Both the position numbers and the translations under genes were made by a program. Source: Faecalibacterium sp. I4-3-84 (GTDB lineage: Bacteria; Bacillota; Clostridia; Oscillospirales; Ruminococcaceae). From it: a stretch of 64,000 nucleotides of DNA. Of the stretch, positions 33,143 through 42,147 are shown one piece after another (position 1 is the stretch's first letter; every line of letters starts with the position of its first letter). The notes under the pieces are model-generated. The model saw only the letters and a list, made by a program, of their open reading frames with translations, did no database searches and had not been told where the DNA came from. The DNA lies in assembly GCF_023347255.1 (NCBI RefSeq), contig NZ_CP094466.1, positions 2,976,001 to 3,040,000 on the forward strand, written 5' to 3'.

Positions 33143-33676
33143 TTACCCTTTTCTGCAGTCGTGCAGCTTTTCTTTGGGCAGGATGCCGGCCAGAAACTTC
33201 CACACCACTTCCATGCGGTCATTCAGTAAGTAAGCTTTCTCTTTTTCTACGTAGAGGTACACTGCATTGTCCGTGCGGTAGGCGCAGTAAAAGCTGTCCC
33301 ATGCGTGGCGGCTGGTGGGTTCGGGCTTGTCCTGCTGGCCGTACATCCACACAGCAATGCCGGTGTCGGCCAGCTCCACACGATAGAAGGCACGCGGCAG
33401 GTGCATCTGTTTGATCTGCCGGGAAACGCTGCGAAAGAACGAGTAAAAGTAGCTCACCGGCAGGCCGATGCCCACAATGGCAAGCACAGCAGCCAGCAGC
33501 CCGGCACCCGGGCGCTTGCCCAGCTGCGAAAGGCAGACGGCGGCAAAAGCCAGCATGATGGCGGCAAAAACAGCGGGACGCAGCCATGCTTTGCGGTGAT
33601 GGAATGCATCGAACACGGCAAAATCGCGGAAGCCCTGCTCACCCATAGTGGTGGAAACGGAGATGGTCTGGGACAT
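33143..33676 (-). CDS. Membrane protein with YcxB-like C-terminal domain
   Basis: A 177-residue protein. Two membrane helices (about residues 35-52 and 58-78) follow a short N-terminus, then a soluble domain (about 95-165) with VWMYGQQDKPE, AWDSFYCAYRTDNAVYLYV and the KAYLLNDR segment, which fits the YcxB-like domain of Firmicutes. The role is unknown. AAGGAGG lies seven bases before the ATG at 33676. It is a single gene, convergent to uxuB and divergent from the sensor kinase gene. Confidence 0.8.
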   Translation of the reverse strand: MSQTISVSTTMGEQGFRDFAVFDAFHHRKAWLRPAVFAAIMLAFAAVCLSQLGKRPGAGLLAAVLAIVGIGLPVSYFYSFFRSVSRQIKQMHLPRAFYRVELADTGIAVWMYGQQDKPEPTSRHAWDSFYCAYRTDNAVYLYVEKEKAYLLNDRMEVVWKFLAGILPKEKLHDCRKG

Positions 33677-33750
33677 AAAGTCGCCTCCTTTGTATTTATA
33701 GGCATCGTACCACAATTGCGCGGTTTAGGCAAGAGAAAAACATGCAAACC

Positions 33751-33780
33751 TTGCCAATCCGGCCCAAAGCGTGGTACAAT
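33751..33780 (+). promoter_or_regulatory. Promoter of the sensor kinase operon
   Basis: TTGCCA (33751-33756) and TACAAT (33775-33780) with an 18-base spacer, 34 bases before the TTG start at 33814. Confidence 0.68.
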
Positions 33781-33813
33781 AAATCGTTACCAAACGAAAG
33801 GAGGCGGCAGGCT

Positions 33814-35337
33814 TTGCAGCACCGCAAGCGGCAGATCACCCTCAAGCAGCGCATGGGCTTGTGTCTGGCAGCATTTTTTGCGGCCTTTGCCATGCAGCTC
33901 ACGCTCAATGGCTACCAGTCCAGAGCAGTGCAGGCAGTACAGGACGCGCAGATGGGCTGCTTCAACGCCATCAGCCGCTTTCAGGGCGGTGTGGAAAGCT
34001 CTATTTCCGTGCTGGAGAACTACCGCTGGGAGAACAGCGAGCCGGAGGAGATCATTGACCGGCTGCAGTCGGCATCTTCCACCTGCAACGCATGGCTTTG
34101 GCGCATCGGTACCAGCCTGAACAGTCTGGAAAGCGTCAGCGATGAGCAGCGGGTGCTCTACAGCGCAGTGGATACGGTCTATCAGACCTACACCGGCCTG
34201 CTGGATGAGCTGGAAAACGACCTGCTCAGCGGCAACGATGCCGCAGCTTCCCAGCTGTATTATGCAAAGGTGGTGCCCTGCGGCGATTACCTGAGCCAGT
34301 ACACCCTGCAATTGCTGAAAACCGCCATTCAGGATTCCCAGACCACCTACACCACCATCTCGGCCCTGAACGAGCGCATCACCATGCTGCAGACGGTGGT
34401 GGTGGCGCTGTGCGTGGCGCTGGGCTGCGTTACCGGTTTGATGGTCATGCGTCTGCTCACGCCGGTGCAGCAGATGATCGCTGCCTCCCGCGCCATTGGC
34501 AAAAGTGAGTTCGACACCCCGGACATCCCGCTGCCCAAGCAGCCGGAGATCGCTCAGCTGGCCGAGTCCTTCAACATCATGAAGCACTCCATGGCCCAGC
34601 AGGTGACCACCCTGCAGGAGAAAAACGAGATCGAGCGGGAGCTGCACCGCCAGAAGACCGAAGCACTGGAGCTGCAGAACCGCATGGAGCGCAGCCGGCT
34701 GCAGCAGCTGCGCAGCCAGATCGACCCGCACTTTCTGTTCAACACCCTGAATGTGATCCAGCAGACCGCCGGCACCGAGACGGCCTACCGTACGCAGGCA
34801 CTCATCATGGCGCTTTCGCACCTGCTGCGCTACAGCCTGATGAGCAACGATGAACAGGTGCCGCTCTCCCGTGAGGTGCGCATCGTGGATGAATATTACT
34901 CCATCTACCATGTCCGCTTTGGTGAGCGGGTGCGTATGGAGTGGCGCATTTCCGATTCGCTGGATCTTACCGAGACCATGGTGCCGTCCTTTATTTTACA
35001 GCCCATCGTGGAAAATGCCTTCAAGCACGGCATTTGCCCCAAAGAGGAGGGCGGTGTGGTGCGCATCCGCGTGAACCCTCTGCGGGAGAAGGGACTGCTG
35101 TGCATCCGCGTGGTGGATAACGGCGTGGGCATCCAGCTGGATCAATTACGACAGCTGCGCAGGGCGCTCAGCCAGCCCGGTGAGCGCTGGGAGCATATTG
35201 GTATTTATAATGTTGCGGCCCGCCTGCGTCTGCTGGATCGGAACAGCCGCTTTGTGATACGGTCCCATCCGGGACGCGGTACGGCGGTGGTGCTGTATCT
35301 GCCATTGGTGGAAAATGAGGAGGAGTTTGAGGAATGA
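33814..35337 (+). CDS. Sensor histidine kinase, LytS/YesM type
   Basis: A 507-residue membrane kinase. The first helix (about residues 15-31) and a second (about 192-212) bracket an outer sensory region; a HAMP-like linker and coiled coil follow, then the kinase core with QIDPHFLFNTLN (phospho-acceptor His 306) and an ATPase domain with IVENAFKHGI and DNGVGI. I chose the TTG at 33814, which follows AAAGGAGG by eight bases. The stop overlaps the response regulator start (ATGA). With the response regulator and a TRAP-type binding protein it forms a likely three-part hexuronate sensing unit. Confidence 0.93.
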   Translation: MQHRKRQITLKQRMGLCLAAFFAAFAMQLTLNGYQSRAVQAVQDAQMGCFNAISRFQGGVESSISVLENYRWENSEPEEIIDRLQSASSTCNAWLWRIGTSLNSLESVSDEQRVLYSAVDTVYQTYTGLLDELENDLLSGNDAAASQLYYAKVVPCGDYLSQYTLQLLKTAIQDSQTTYTTISALNERITMLQTVVVALCVALGCVTGLMVMRLLTPVQQMIAASRAIGKSEFDTPDIPLPKQPEIAQLAESFNIMKHSMAQQVTTLQEKNEIERELHRQKTEALELQNRMERSRLQQLRSQIDPHFLFNTLNVIQQTAGTETAYRTQALIMALSHLLRYSLMSNDEQVPLSREVRIVDEYYSIYHVRFGERVRMEWRISDSLDLTETMVPSFILQPIVENAFKHGICPKEEGGVVRIRVNPLREKGLLCIRVVDNGVGIQLDQLRQLRRALSQPGERWEHIGIYNVAARLRLLDRNSRFVIRSHPGRGTAVVLYLPLVENEEEFEE

Positions 35338-36143
35338 TTCGTCTATTGATCGCGGATGATGAAGCACTGGAACGGGAAACGCTGGCGGACATCGTGGCCC
35401 ACCGCTTTGAGCACGAAGTGACCATCGAGACTGCCGAGAACGGCCGCAAGGCAGCGGATACGGCGGTGCTGTGGGGCGCAGACCTGATCCTGATGGACAT
35501 TGAGATGCCCGGTATGAACGGTCTGGATGCAGCCCGCGCCGTGCTGGAACAGCGCCCGGAGTGCAAGGTGATCTTTGTTACGGCCTACAGTCTGTTCCAG
35601 TACGCCCACGAGGCCATGCATCTGGGTGCCTGCGATTATCTGCTCAAGCCGGTGAACCCGGACGAAGTGGAAGCTTCCATCCGCAAGGCTATCCGTCAGA
35701 TCGAGGCGGGCCGCCGCCTTGCAGAGCTGGCTCCGGTGGAACCGGAGCCGGAAGCTGACCCGGAGAGCGATGCCGCCGAAGCAGGGGAGAACGACCGCAA
35801 TGCACTGGTCATGGCCCATGTGCGCAAGTATATGGAGGATAACTATATGTTCGACCTCTCGCTGGACAGTGTGAGCGAGATCCTGCATATCAGCCCGGCG
35901 TATCTCTCGGCACAGTTCAAGAAGTACCAGAAGATGAACTTTCTGGACTGCCTGACCGAACTGCGTATCAACGCTGCCAAGGAGCTGCTCACCGACCCGT
36001 TCCGTTCGGCAGCAGAGGTGGCTTCCATGGTGGGCTACGAGGATTCCAGCTATTTTGCCCGCACCTTTAAAAAACGCACCGGCATGACCCCCACTCAGTA
36101 CCGCAGGGAAGCGGCCAAGGCTGCACGGGAGGCCCGCCTGTGA
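35334..36143 (+). CDS. Response regulator with AraC-type output domain (YesN-like)
   Basis: A 269-residue regulator. The receiver (about 1-120) has Asp 8/9, the phosphorylation Asp 55 in LMDIEMPGMNG and Lys in LLKPVN. A short acidic linker leads to the AraC helix-turn-helix pair (about 165-265; LSEILHISPAYLSAQFKKYQ-like and AAEVASMVGYEDSSYFARTF). It overlaps the kinase gene and the downstream binding-protein gene, so all three are coupled. Its probable target is the dctP promoter region at 37331-37422. Confidence 0.95.
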   Translation: MIRLLIADDEALERETLADIVAHRFEHEVTIETAENGRKAADTAVLWGADLILMDIEMPGMNGLDAARAVLEQRPECKVIFVTAYSLFQYAHEAMHLGACDYLLKPVNPDEVEASIRKAIRQIEAGRRLAELAPVEPEPEADPESDAAEAGENDRNALVMAHVRKYMEDNYMFDLSLDSVSEILHISPAYLSAQFKKYQKMNFLDCLTELRINAAKELLTDPFRSAAEVASMVGYEDSSYFARTFKKRTGMTPTQYRREAAKAAREARL

Positions 36144-37150
36144 CCCGCCGTCAGATGCTCACCGCCCTGTTTGGTGCAGCCGTGCTGGCGCTGCCGGTGG
36201 CGGGCTGCGGCCACCAGCCGGTGCAGGACGAGCCGGGGGCAGAGCTGATCCTGCGCTATGCGGAGAACCAGCCGGAGGATTATCCTACTACGCAGGCAGC
36301 GCTGGCCTTTGCAGACCTTGTAGCCCAGCGCACCGATGGCCGCGTGAAAGTGCTGGTGTACAGCGGGGGAGAACTGGGCGCGGAGCAGAGCGTGATCCAG
36401 CAGATGCAGTTTGGCGGCATTGACTTCTCCCGCGTGTCCCTCAGCCAGCTGGCAGAGTACGAACCGGCGCTGAGCGTATTGCAGCTGCCGTACCTTTACA
36501 CCGACGCTGACCAGATGTGGCGCGTGCTGGATGGGGCCATCGGCGACGAGTTCCTCTCCACGCTGGAGTCGCTGGAGCTGACCGGCCTTTCCTGGTTCGA
36601 TGCCGGTGTGCGCAGCATCTACACCCGGCAGAAGGTGACAGGCCTTGCGGATCTGCAGGGCCTGGCCATCCGCGTGCAGGAATCGGACATGATGAGCGAA
36701 ATGATCACCGACCTCGGCGCAAAGCCGGTAAAGGTAGTGTACAGCAAGGTGTATGCCGCCCTGCACAACGGTGAGATCGATGGCGCAGAGAACAACTGGC
36801 CCAGCTACGAAGCCATGGGTCACTACGAGGTGGCACCTTACTTTTTAAAGGACGAGCACACCCGCGTGCCGGAGGTGCAGCTTGCAAGCCCTGCTGTGAT
36901 GGAAAAGCTGGCCGCACTGGACGAGCGCTACCCGGAGATCATCCGCCTGTGTGCCCGGGAGAGCGCCAAGGTGGAGCGCAGGCTCTGGGCGCAGCAGGAG
37001 GCGGAATCGGAAAGTGATCTGCGTGCAGCAGGCATTGAGGTGACAGAGCTGGACGAAGAAGAAAAGGCAAGGTTCCGTGCTGCTGTGCAGCCGATGTATG
37101 ATCGGTTTGCCCAGCAGGGCGAATTGATCGCCCGCATCCGGCAGGCATAA
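36140..37150 (+). CDS. TRAP-type solute-binding lipoprotein of the sensory operon
   Basis: A 336-residue DctP-family protein. The N-terminus (MTRRQMLTALFGAAVLALPV, then AGC) is a signal peptide with a lipobox at Cys 23. The rest follows the DctP fold, including LADLQGLAIRVQESDM with the conserved Arg that contacts the carboxylate and GEIDGAENNWPSY. The start is GTG at 36140, overlapping the response regulator stop. Because it is translated with the kinase and regulator, it may present the ligand to the kinase rather than feed the transporter; that is inference. The transporter has its own dctP at 37498. Confidence 0.9.
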   Translation: MTRRQMLTALFGAAVLALPVAGCGHQPVQDEPGAELILRYAENQPEDYPTTQAALAFADLVAQRTDGRVKVLVYSGGELGAEQSVIQQMQFGGIDFSRVSLSQLAEYEPALSVLQLPYLYTDADQMWRVLDGAIGDEFLSTLESLELTGLSWFDAGVRSIYTRQKVTGLADLQGLAIRVQESDMMSEMITDLGAKPVKVVYSKVYAALHNGEIDGAENNWPSYEAMGHYEVAPYFLKDEHTRVPEVQLASPAVMEKLAALDERYPEIIRLCARESAKVERRLWAQQEAESESDLRAAGIEVTELDEEEKARFRAAVQPMYDRFAQQGELIARIRQA

Positions 37151-37497
37151 GCCCCACAGCAAAGCCCGGAAAAGATGGGCAAAGAAATCAGGAAAACAGA
37201 AAAAAGAACCGGCAAAGCGCTGTGTGCTCTGAACCCCAAAGGGAAGGGCATCCAGCGCTTTGCTCCTATCTGGAATACAGAAATGTATCCATCTGATAGG
37301 CGAAGGTGCACAAACAAAAAGTAAAGTACTTGGCATTTTTCACAAAAGAAATTCTGACATTTTTTCAAAAAACAGGACATTTTTTGAAAGCCCTTGTTTC
37401 GGTTAAAAAAATTTGCTAAAGTGTGTACAGTAAATGAACGGCATGAGGGCCCTGTGCAGACCGGGCCGTTCGGGAGATTTAAGGAGGACGATTTATT
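37151..37497 (+). promoter_or_regulatory. Regulatory region upstream of dctP
   Basis: No gene in this 347-base stretch. Three AT-rich copies of a G-[GA]-CATTTTT-type motif have their CAT at 37334, 37358 and 37378, the last two 20 bases apart and the first two 24. They end just before a promoter with TTGTTT (37394-37399) and TAAAGT (37417-37422), 17 bases apart. The arrangement fits an activator bound on one face of the DNA; the response regulator at 35334 is the obvious candidate. An AAGGAGG ribosome site lies before the ATG at 37498. Confidence 0.65.
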
Positions 37498-38586
37498 ATG
37501 AAAAAGATCACTCGTCGCAGCTTTCTGGCAGCAGCCGGCGTTTCCGCCGCTGCTCTGGCTCTGACCGCATGTGGTGGCTCCAGCAATTCTGCTGCTTCCA
37601 CCTCTACCGCAGCTTCTTCCACCGCAGCTTCTGCTGCTGGTGATGCTGCTGCTGCTGCAAACGATCCCAAGGTGACTCTGGTCTACGCCGAGGTCAACCC
37701 GCTGGATACCATCGTTGGCCAGACCGCTACCCACTTCAAGGAGAAGGTCGAGGAGCTGACTGGCGGTTCCGTCGTCATCGACGTGCAGGCTTCCGGCGTT
37801 CTGGGTTCTGAGAACGACGTTCTGGATGCAATTCTGGGCGGTTCTACCTCCATCGATATGAGCCGTATCTCCGCTTTCGCACTGACCAGCTACGGCTGCA
37901 ACAAGTCCAAGCTGCTGTCCATCCCCTTCACTTTCGAGAACCGCGCACACTTCTGGAACTTCGCCAACAGCGATCTGGCACCTGAGTTCCTGAACGAGCC
38001 TCAGGAGCTGGGCCTGCCCGTTCGTGGTGTCTTCTACGGCGAAGAGGGCTTCCGTCACTTCTTCACGGTCAACCCGGTCTCCGGCATCGCTGATTTCAAG
38101 GGCCTGAAGCTGCGCGTGTCCAACGACCCCGTTATGAACGGCATGGTCGAGGGTCTGGGCGCTAACCCCACCGTCGTTTCCTTCGGTGAGCTGTACAGCG
38201 CACTGCAGACCGGCGTTGTGGATGGTGCTGAGCAGCCCATCGCAAACTACAAGTCCAATGCATTCCCCGAGGTTGCCAACAACCTGATCCTGGACGGCCA
38301 CACTCTGGGCGCTATTCAGGCTGTTATCACCGATAACGCATGGGGCAAGCTGACCGAGAACCAGCAGGCTGCCATCATGGAGGCTGGTGCTGATACGCAG
38401 GCCTTCAATGCAGACCTGTCCGAGACCGCTGAGAACAAGGTTCTGGAGGAGCTGAGAAGCTCCGGCTGCAACGTTGTGGATGTTGACGACAAGGCACCCT
38501 GGCAGGAGGCCTGCGCTAAGGTCATCAGCGAGAACACCTCCGATCAGGCTGAGCTGTATCAGCAGCTGCTGGACATGAAGGCATAA
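37498..38586 (+). CDS. dctP: TRAP transporter solute-binding protein
   Basis: A 362-residue extracellular lipoprotein. The N-terminus has a twin-arginine RRSFLAAAG stretch (residues 6-14) and a lipobox LTAC with Cys 25, followed by a Ser/Ala-rich linker. The mature part has the DctP motifs: GLKLRVSNDPVMNGMV (carboxylate-binding Arg) and GVVDGAEQP. It delivers an organic acid to the DctQM channel; the uxu genes nearby point to a hexuronate. An attenuating terminator follows, so this protein should exceed the membrane parts in amount. Highly biased codons support strong expression. Confidence 0.95.
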   Translation: MKKITRRSFLAAAGVSAAALALTACGGSSNSAASTSTAASSTAASAAGDAAAAANDPKVTLVYAEVNPLDTIVGQTATHFKEKVEELTGGSVVIDVQASGVLGSENDVLDAILGGSTSIDMSRISAFALTSYGCNKSKLLSIPFTFENRAHFWNFANSDLAPEFLNEPQELGLPVRGVFYGEEGFRHFFTVNPVSGIADFKGLKLRVSNDPVMNGMVEGLGANPTVVSFGELYSALQTGVVDGAEQPIANYKSNAFPEVANNLILDGHTLGAIQAVITDNAWGKLTENQQAAIMEAGADTQAFNADLSETAENKVLEELRSSGCNVVDVDDKAPWQEACAKVISENTSDQAELYQQLLDMKA

Positions 38587-38620
38587 TTGAAAAAGCCTTT
38601 CCTGTTCTGAGATAGTACAT

Positions 38621-38670
38621 AGCCCGGCGGGGGACTACGGGATACGCCCGCAGACCTGCCGGGTTTTTTA
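38621..38670 (+). terminator. Leaky terminator between dctP and dctQ
   Basis: CCCGGC (38623-38628) pairs with GCCGGG (38658-38663) followed by six T, with inner pairing of GGCGGG and CCCGC. The dctQ ribosome site follows within ten bases and no new promoter is seen, so this probably limits rather than stops read-through. Confidence 0.8.
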
Positions 38671-38685
38671 TATGGAGGAATTCAT

Positions 38686-39207
38686 ATGCCGAAAATCTTT
38701 ACCACTTTGGATAAGATCAAGCCGGCGTACGACATCACCTACAAAGTGGTCCTGTTTATCTGCAAGCTGCTGCTGATCGCAGATATCCTCATCACTACCA
38801 TGTCGGTCATCGGTCGTTACGTCTCGTTCATCCCGGACCCGGCATGGTCGGAAGAAGTTGTGCTGACCTGCATGAGCTACATGGCCGTGCTGAGTGCTGC
38901 TCTGGCCATCCGCCGCGGTGCCCATATCCGCATGACTGCGTTTGACGTGTATCTGCCCAAAACCGCCGTCAAGGTGCTGGATATTCTGGCCGATCTTGCC
39001 GTGTGCATTCTGGGTGTCATCATGATGGTGGTCGGCTGGAACTATGCCACCACTCTGGGCGGCCGCGGCTTCTACGTGTCCATGCCCTGGCTGAGCCGCT
39101 TCTGGATGTACTTCCCGGTGCCGCTGGCCGGTGTTGCCATGATCATCTTTGAGATCGAGGCACTGTACAACCACATCAAGAGCATTTTTGTAAAGGAGGA
39201 AGTGTAA
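38686..39207 (+). CDS. dctQ: TRAP transporter small membrane subunit
   Basis: A 173-residue protein with four membrane helices, the size and topology of DctQ. The first two helices hold ICKLLLIADILITTMSVIGR, and the sequence PDPAWSEEVVLTCMSYM is the conserved loop and helix of the family, where Trp-Ser-Glu-Glu is a hallmark. It partners DctM in sodium-driven uptake. A GGAGG site precedes the ATG, and dctM begins one base after its stop. Confidence 0.95.
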   Translation: MPKIFTTLDKIKPAYDITYKVVLFICKLLLIADILITTMSVIGRYVSFIPDPAWSEEVVLTCMSYMAVLSAALAIRRGAHIRMTAFDVYLPKTAVKVLDILADLAVCILGVIMMVVGWNYATTLGGRGFYVSMPWLSRFWMYFPVPLAGVAMIIFEIEALYNHIKSIFVKEEV

Positions 39208-39208
39208 T

Positions 39209-40549
39209 ATGACAGTTCAGACACTGGCAATCATTGTCCTTCTTGTCAGCTTCTTTGTAATGATCTTCCTGCGTTTCCCCATTGCATACGCCGTTGGTCT
39301 TTCCAGCGTGCTGTGCATGATGGTGCAGGGTCAGGCACTGACCGATGTCTGCCGTCTGATGGTCAAGGGCATCTCTTCCTTCAGCCTGATGGCCGTGCCG
39401 TTCTTCATCACCATGGGTGTGCTCATGGGCTCCGGCGGCATTTCTGAAAAGCTGATCGCTCTGGCTGATGCCTGCGTGGGCTGGATGCGCGGCGGCATGG
39501 CAATGGTCAACATCGTTGCTTCCTACTTCTTCGGCGGTATTTCCGGTTCTGCATCTGCAGATACCGCTTCCATCGGCTCCATCATGATCCCCATGATGGT
39601 CGATCAGGGCTACGATGCCGACTTCTCCACTGCTGTTACCATCACCTCCTCCTGCGAGGGTCTGCTGGTTCCTCCGAGCCACAACATGGTCATTTATGCC
39701 ACCACTGCCGGCGGCATCTCGGTCGGCAGCCTGTTCCTGGCAGGTTATCTGCCCGGCGCTCTGCTGGCCATCGTCCTGATGATCGGTTCCTACATCATCT
39801 CGGTCAAGGAGAATTACCCCAAGGGCTCTCCGTTCAGCATCAAGGGCTTCGTTAAGCAGCTGGGCACTTCCATCTGGGCACTGGCCGCTGTTGTCATCGT
39901 TGTGTTCGGCGTTGTTGGCGGTGTGTTCACCGCTACCGAATCTGCAGCTATTGCAGTTATCTACTCTCTGTTCGTGTCGGTGTTCGTCTACAAGGGTCTG
40001 GACTGGAAGGGCGTCTGGCATGCACTGGATGAGTGCGTGAACACTCTGTCCATCGTGCTGATCCTGATCGCTACCTCTGCAGTCTTCGGCAACTGCCTGA
40101 CCATGCTGCATGTGCCGGATCTGGCTGCAAATGCCATTACCAGCGTCACCGATAACCCCTACATCATCGCTCTGCTGATCGACCTGATCATTCTGGTTCT
40201 GGGCTGCATCATGGATATGGCTCCCATCATCCTGATCGCTACTCCCATCCTGCTGCCCATCGCAACCTCCATCGGTATCGATCCCATCCAGTTCGGTATC
40301 ATCGTGGTTCTGAACTGCGGCATCGGCCTGCTGACTCCTCCTGTCGGCGCTGTGCTGTTCATCGGCTCTGCCGTTGCAAAGCGCCCGATGGAAAAGGTCG
40401 TCAAGGCGACCCTGCCGTTCTACCTGTGCATGTTCGTTGCACTGCTGCTGCTGACCTTCGTGCCCGACATCAGCCTGGCGATCCCCAAGCTGCTGGGCGG
40501 CTACGTCAGCCCCATCACCAACCCGCTGGGTCCTGTGTTCATCCACTGA
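39209..40549 (+). CDS. dctM: TRAP transporter large membrane subunit
   Basis: A 446-residue protein with about twelve helices that forms the transport channel. Family features include the N-terminal FVMIFLRFPIAYAVGLSSVL, SGSASADTASIGSIMIPMM and the PPSHNMVIYA segment, with a second repeat near LGCIMDMAPIILIATPILLP. It works with DctP and DctQ to bring an organic acid in with sodium. It ends the TRAP operon and is followed by a clear terminator. Codon bias is strong, as in dctP. Confidence 0.96.
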   Translation: MTVQTLAIIVLLVSFFVMIFLRFPIAYAVGLSSVLCMMVQGQALTDVCRLMVKGISSFSLMAVPFFITMGVLMGSGGISEKLIALADACVGWMRGGMAMVNIVASYFFGGISGSASADTASIGSIMIPMMVDQGYDADFSTAVTITSSCEGLLVPPSHNMVIYATTAGGISVGSLFLAGYLPGALLAIVLMIGSYIISVKENYPKGSPFSIKGFVKQLGTSIWALAAVVIVVFGVVGGVFTATESAAIAVIYSLFVSVFVYKGLDWKGVWHALDECVNTLSIVLILIATSAVFGNCLTMLHVPDLAANAITSVTDNPYIIALLIDLIILVLGCIMDMAPIILIATPILLPIATSIGIDPIQFGIIVVLNCGIGLLTPPVGAVLFIGSAVAKRPMEKVVKATLPFYLCMFVALLLLTFVPDISLAIPKLLGGYVSPITNPLGPVFIH

Positions 40550-40578
40550 TGGCCTGACGGCGTAAGGTAAAACCGTTA

Positions 40579-40611
40579 AAGTCCTCTGCATGAAAGTGCA
40601 GGGGACTTTTT
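40579..40611 (+). terminator. Terminator after dctM
   Basis: AAGTCCTCTGCA (40579-40590) pairs with TGCAGGGGACTT (40597-40608), followed by T residues. Confidence 0.88.
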
Positions 40612-40637
40612 GTATGCTAAAAACTTTATTTTCCCTC

Positions 40638-40665
40638 TTGCATTCTGTCGGAATCGTGCTATAAT
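40638..40665 (+). promoter_or_regulatory. Promoter of rpmE
   Basis: TTGCAT (40638-40643) and TATAAT (40660-40665) with a 16-base spacer. A leader of about 110 bases precedes the ATG at 40783; it may carry L31 feedback elements but I see no known motif. Confidence 0.7.
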
Positions 40666-40782
40666 AGTAAGGCAATCGTTTCCAAGGCCGCTCGACGGGG
40701 TAGCCGATATTGAAGGTTGTGATGGGCACATACATTTATAATATGGCCCCAATAAGTCAGAACCAGAAATGAGGTGAAAAGA

Positions 40783-40983
40783 ATGAAACAGGGTATCCAT
40801 CCGAACTACGTTGACTGCACCATCACCTGCGCATGCGGCAACGTCATTAAGACTCGTTCCACCAAGCCTGAGATCCACGTCGAAGTTTGCTCCAAGTGCC
40901 ATCCTTTCTACACTGGCAAGCAGAAGCTGGTTGACACCGGCGGACGTGTTGAGCGCTTCAACAAGCGTTTCGGCCGTAAGTAA
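40783..40983 (+). CDS. rpmE: 50S ribosomal protein L31
   Basis: A 66-residue ribosomal protein that bridges the two subunits. It opens [19 protein letters not shown]; the Cys 16, 18, 36 and 39 set makes it the zinc-binding (C+) form. The ATG at 40783 follows a GAGGTG site; an in-frame GTG nine bases earlier overlaps that site and is rejected. It has its own promoter and terminator. In many Clostridia rpmE lies beside prfA; here they are 27 kb apart. Confidence 0.97.
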   Translation: MKQGIHPNYVDCTITCACGNVIKTRSTKPEIHVEVCSKCHPFYTGKQKLVDTGGRVERFNKRFGRK

Positions 40984-40996
40984 TTATGGTTTTCTG

Positions 40997-41029
40997 AGCA
41001 CCGTTTCCTTTGGGAGACGGTGCTTTTTT
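40997..41029 (+). terminator. Terminator after rpmE
   Basis: AGCACCGT (40997-41004) pairs with ACGGTGCT (41017-41024), then six T. Confidence 0.9.
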
Positions 41030-41172
41030 GCTGCCTTTTTGGCATATGAAAGGGCGGCCTTAATCATTCTTAAGAATTCTTTTTGCATCCCACCACAGGA
41101 TTGTCTTAATTTTTACACATTTTCCGTCTAAAATATACCAGCATTGAACTAGATGAAAAAGGAGCGTTTGCT

Positions 41173-42147
41173 GTGATCGAAGTATCGCATCTGAGCAAAA
41201 AGTATGGCACGCACCCTGCCATTGAAGATTTGTCCTTTACGGTGGGCGACGGCCAGATCTTCGGCCTGCTCGGCCCCAACGGCGCGGGCAAATCCACGAT
41301 CATGAATATCCTCACCGGCTACCTTGCCCCCACCTCCGGTGAAGTGAAGGTGGCGGGCTTCAGCCTGCCGGAGCAGGCCCAGCAGGCCAAGGCCTGTGTG
41401 GGCTATCTGCCCGAGCAGCCGCCGCTCTACCCGGAAATGACGGTGCAGGAATATCTGGATTTTGCTGCAGAGCTGAAAGGCATCAAAAAGAAGGCCGACC
41501 GCAAAGAACAGGTGCGCAAAGCTGCCCGCCGCACCGGGCTGGAAGAGGTGCTGCCCCGGCTCATCCGCAGTCTGTCCAAGGGCTACCGCCAGCGCGTGGG
41601 CATTGCGCAGGCACTGCTGGGCGCACCGCAGCTCATCATTCTGGACGAGCCTACCGTGGGCCTTGACCCTGCACAGGTCATCGAGATCCGCAGACTGATC
41701 CGGGAGCTGGGGAAAAGCCACACGGTCATCCTGTCCAGCCACATCCTCAGCGAGGTGCAGGCAGTGTGCAGTCAGGTACTGATCCTTTCCAAGGGGCATC
41801 TGGTGGCGGTGGGTGCGCCGGAACAGCTGGCCGAAAAGCTGAACCCCGGCAGCCGTCTGCGCGCTACCGTTCTGGGCGGGGGGAAGACCGTGCTGAAAAC
41901 AGTCGGCTCCATTCCGGGCATCCGCAAGGTGGAGATCGAATCCGAGGCCGACGGACAGGTGACCTTTACCGCAGAAAGTGCCGATGCTTCTGACCGCCGC
42001 GCCGAGGTGTCCCGCGCCCTTTCGCAGGCCGGATGCACGGTGCTGGCGCTGGCAGCGGAAAACAGGACGCTGGAGGAAGTGTTCCTTGCACTGACCGAAA
42101 ACGAGTCTGAAACACCATCGGATGAAGGGGAGGAGAAAACGGAATGA
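41173..42147 (+). CDS. ABC transporter ATP-binding protein (GldA-like)
   Basis: A 324-residue ATPase. Walker A GPNGAGKST is at residues 34-42, the signature reads RSLSKGYRQRVGIAQ (S-K-G-Y form instead of SGGQ, common in GldA/NatA-like exporters), and Walker B is LIILDEPTVGLDP. A C-terminal extension of about 100 residues follows, as in GldA. The start is GTG at 41173, preceded by AAGGAG. It forms an operon with a permease, a GldG-like protein and a DUF4340 protein, with ATGA overlap to the permease gene. The exported substrate is unknown. Confidence 0.92.
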   Translation: MIEVSHLSKKYGTHPAIEDLSFTVGDGQIFGLLGPNGAGKSTIMNILTGYLAPTSGEVKVAGFSLPEQAQQAKACVGYLPEQPPLYPEMTVQEYLDFAAELKGIKKKADRKEQVRKAARRTGLEEVLPRLIRSLSKGYRQRVGIAQALLGAPQLIILDEPTVGLDPAQVIEIRRLIRELGKSHTVILSSHILSEVQAVCSQVLILSKGHLVAVGAPEQLAEKLNPGSRLRATVLGGGKTVLKTVGSIPGIRKVEIESEADGQVTFTAESADASDRRAEVSRALSQAGCTVLALAAENRTLEEVFLALTENESETPSDEGEEKTE

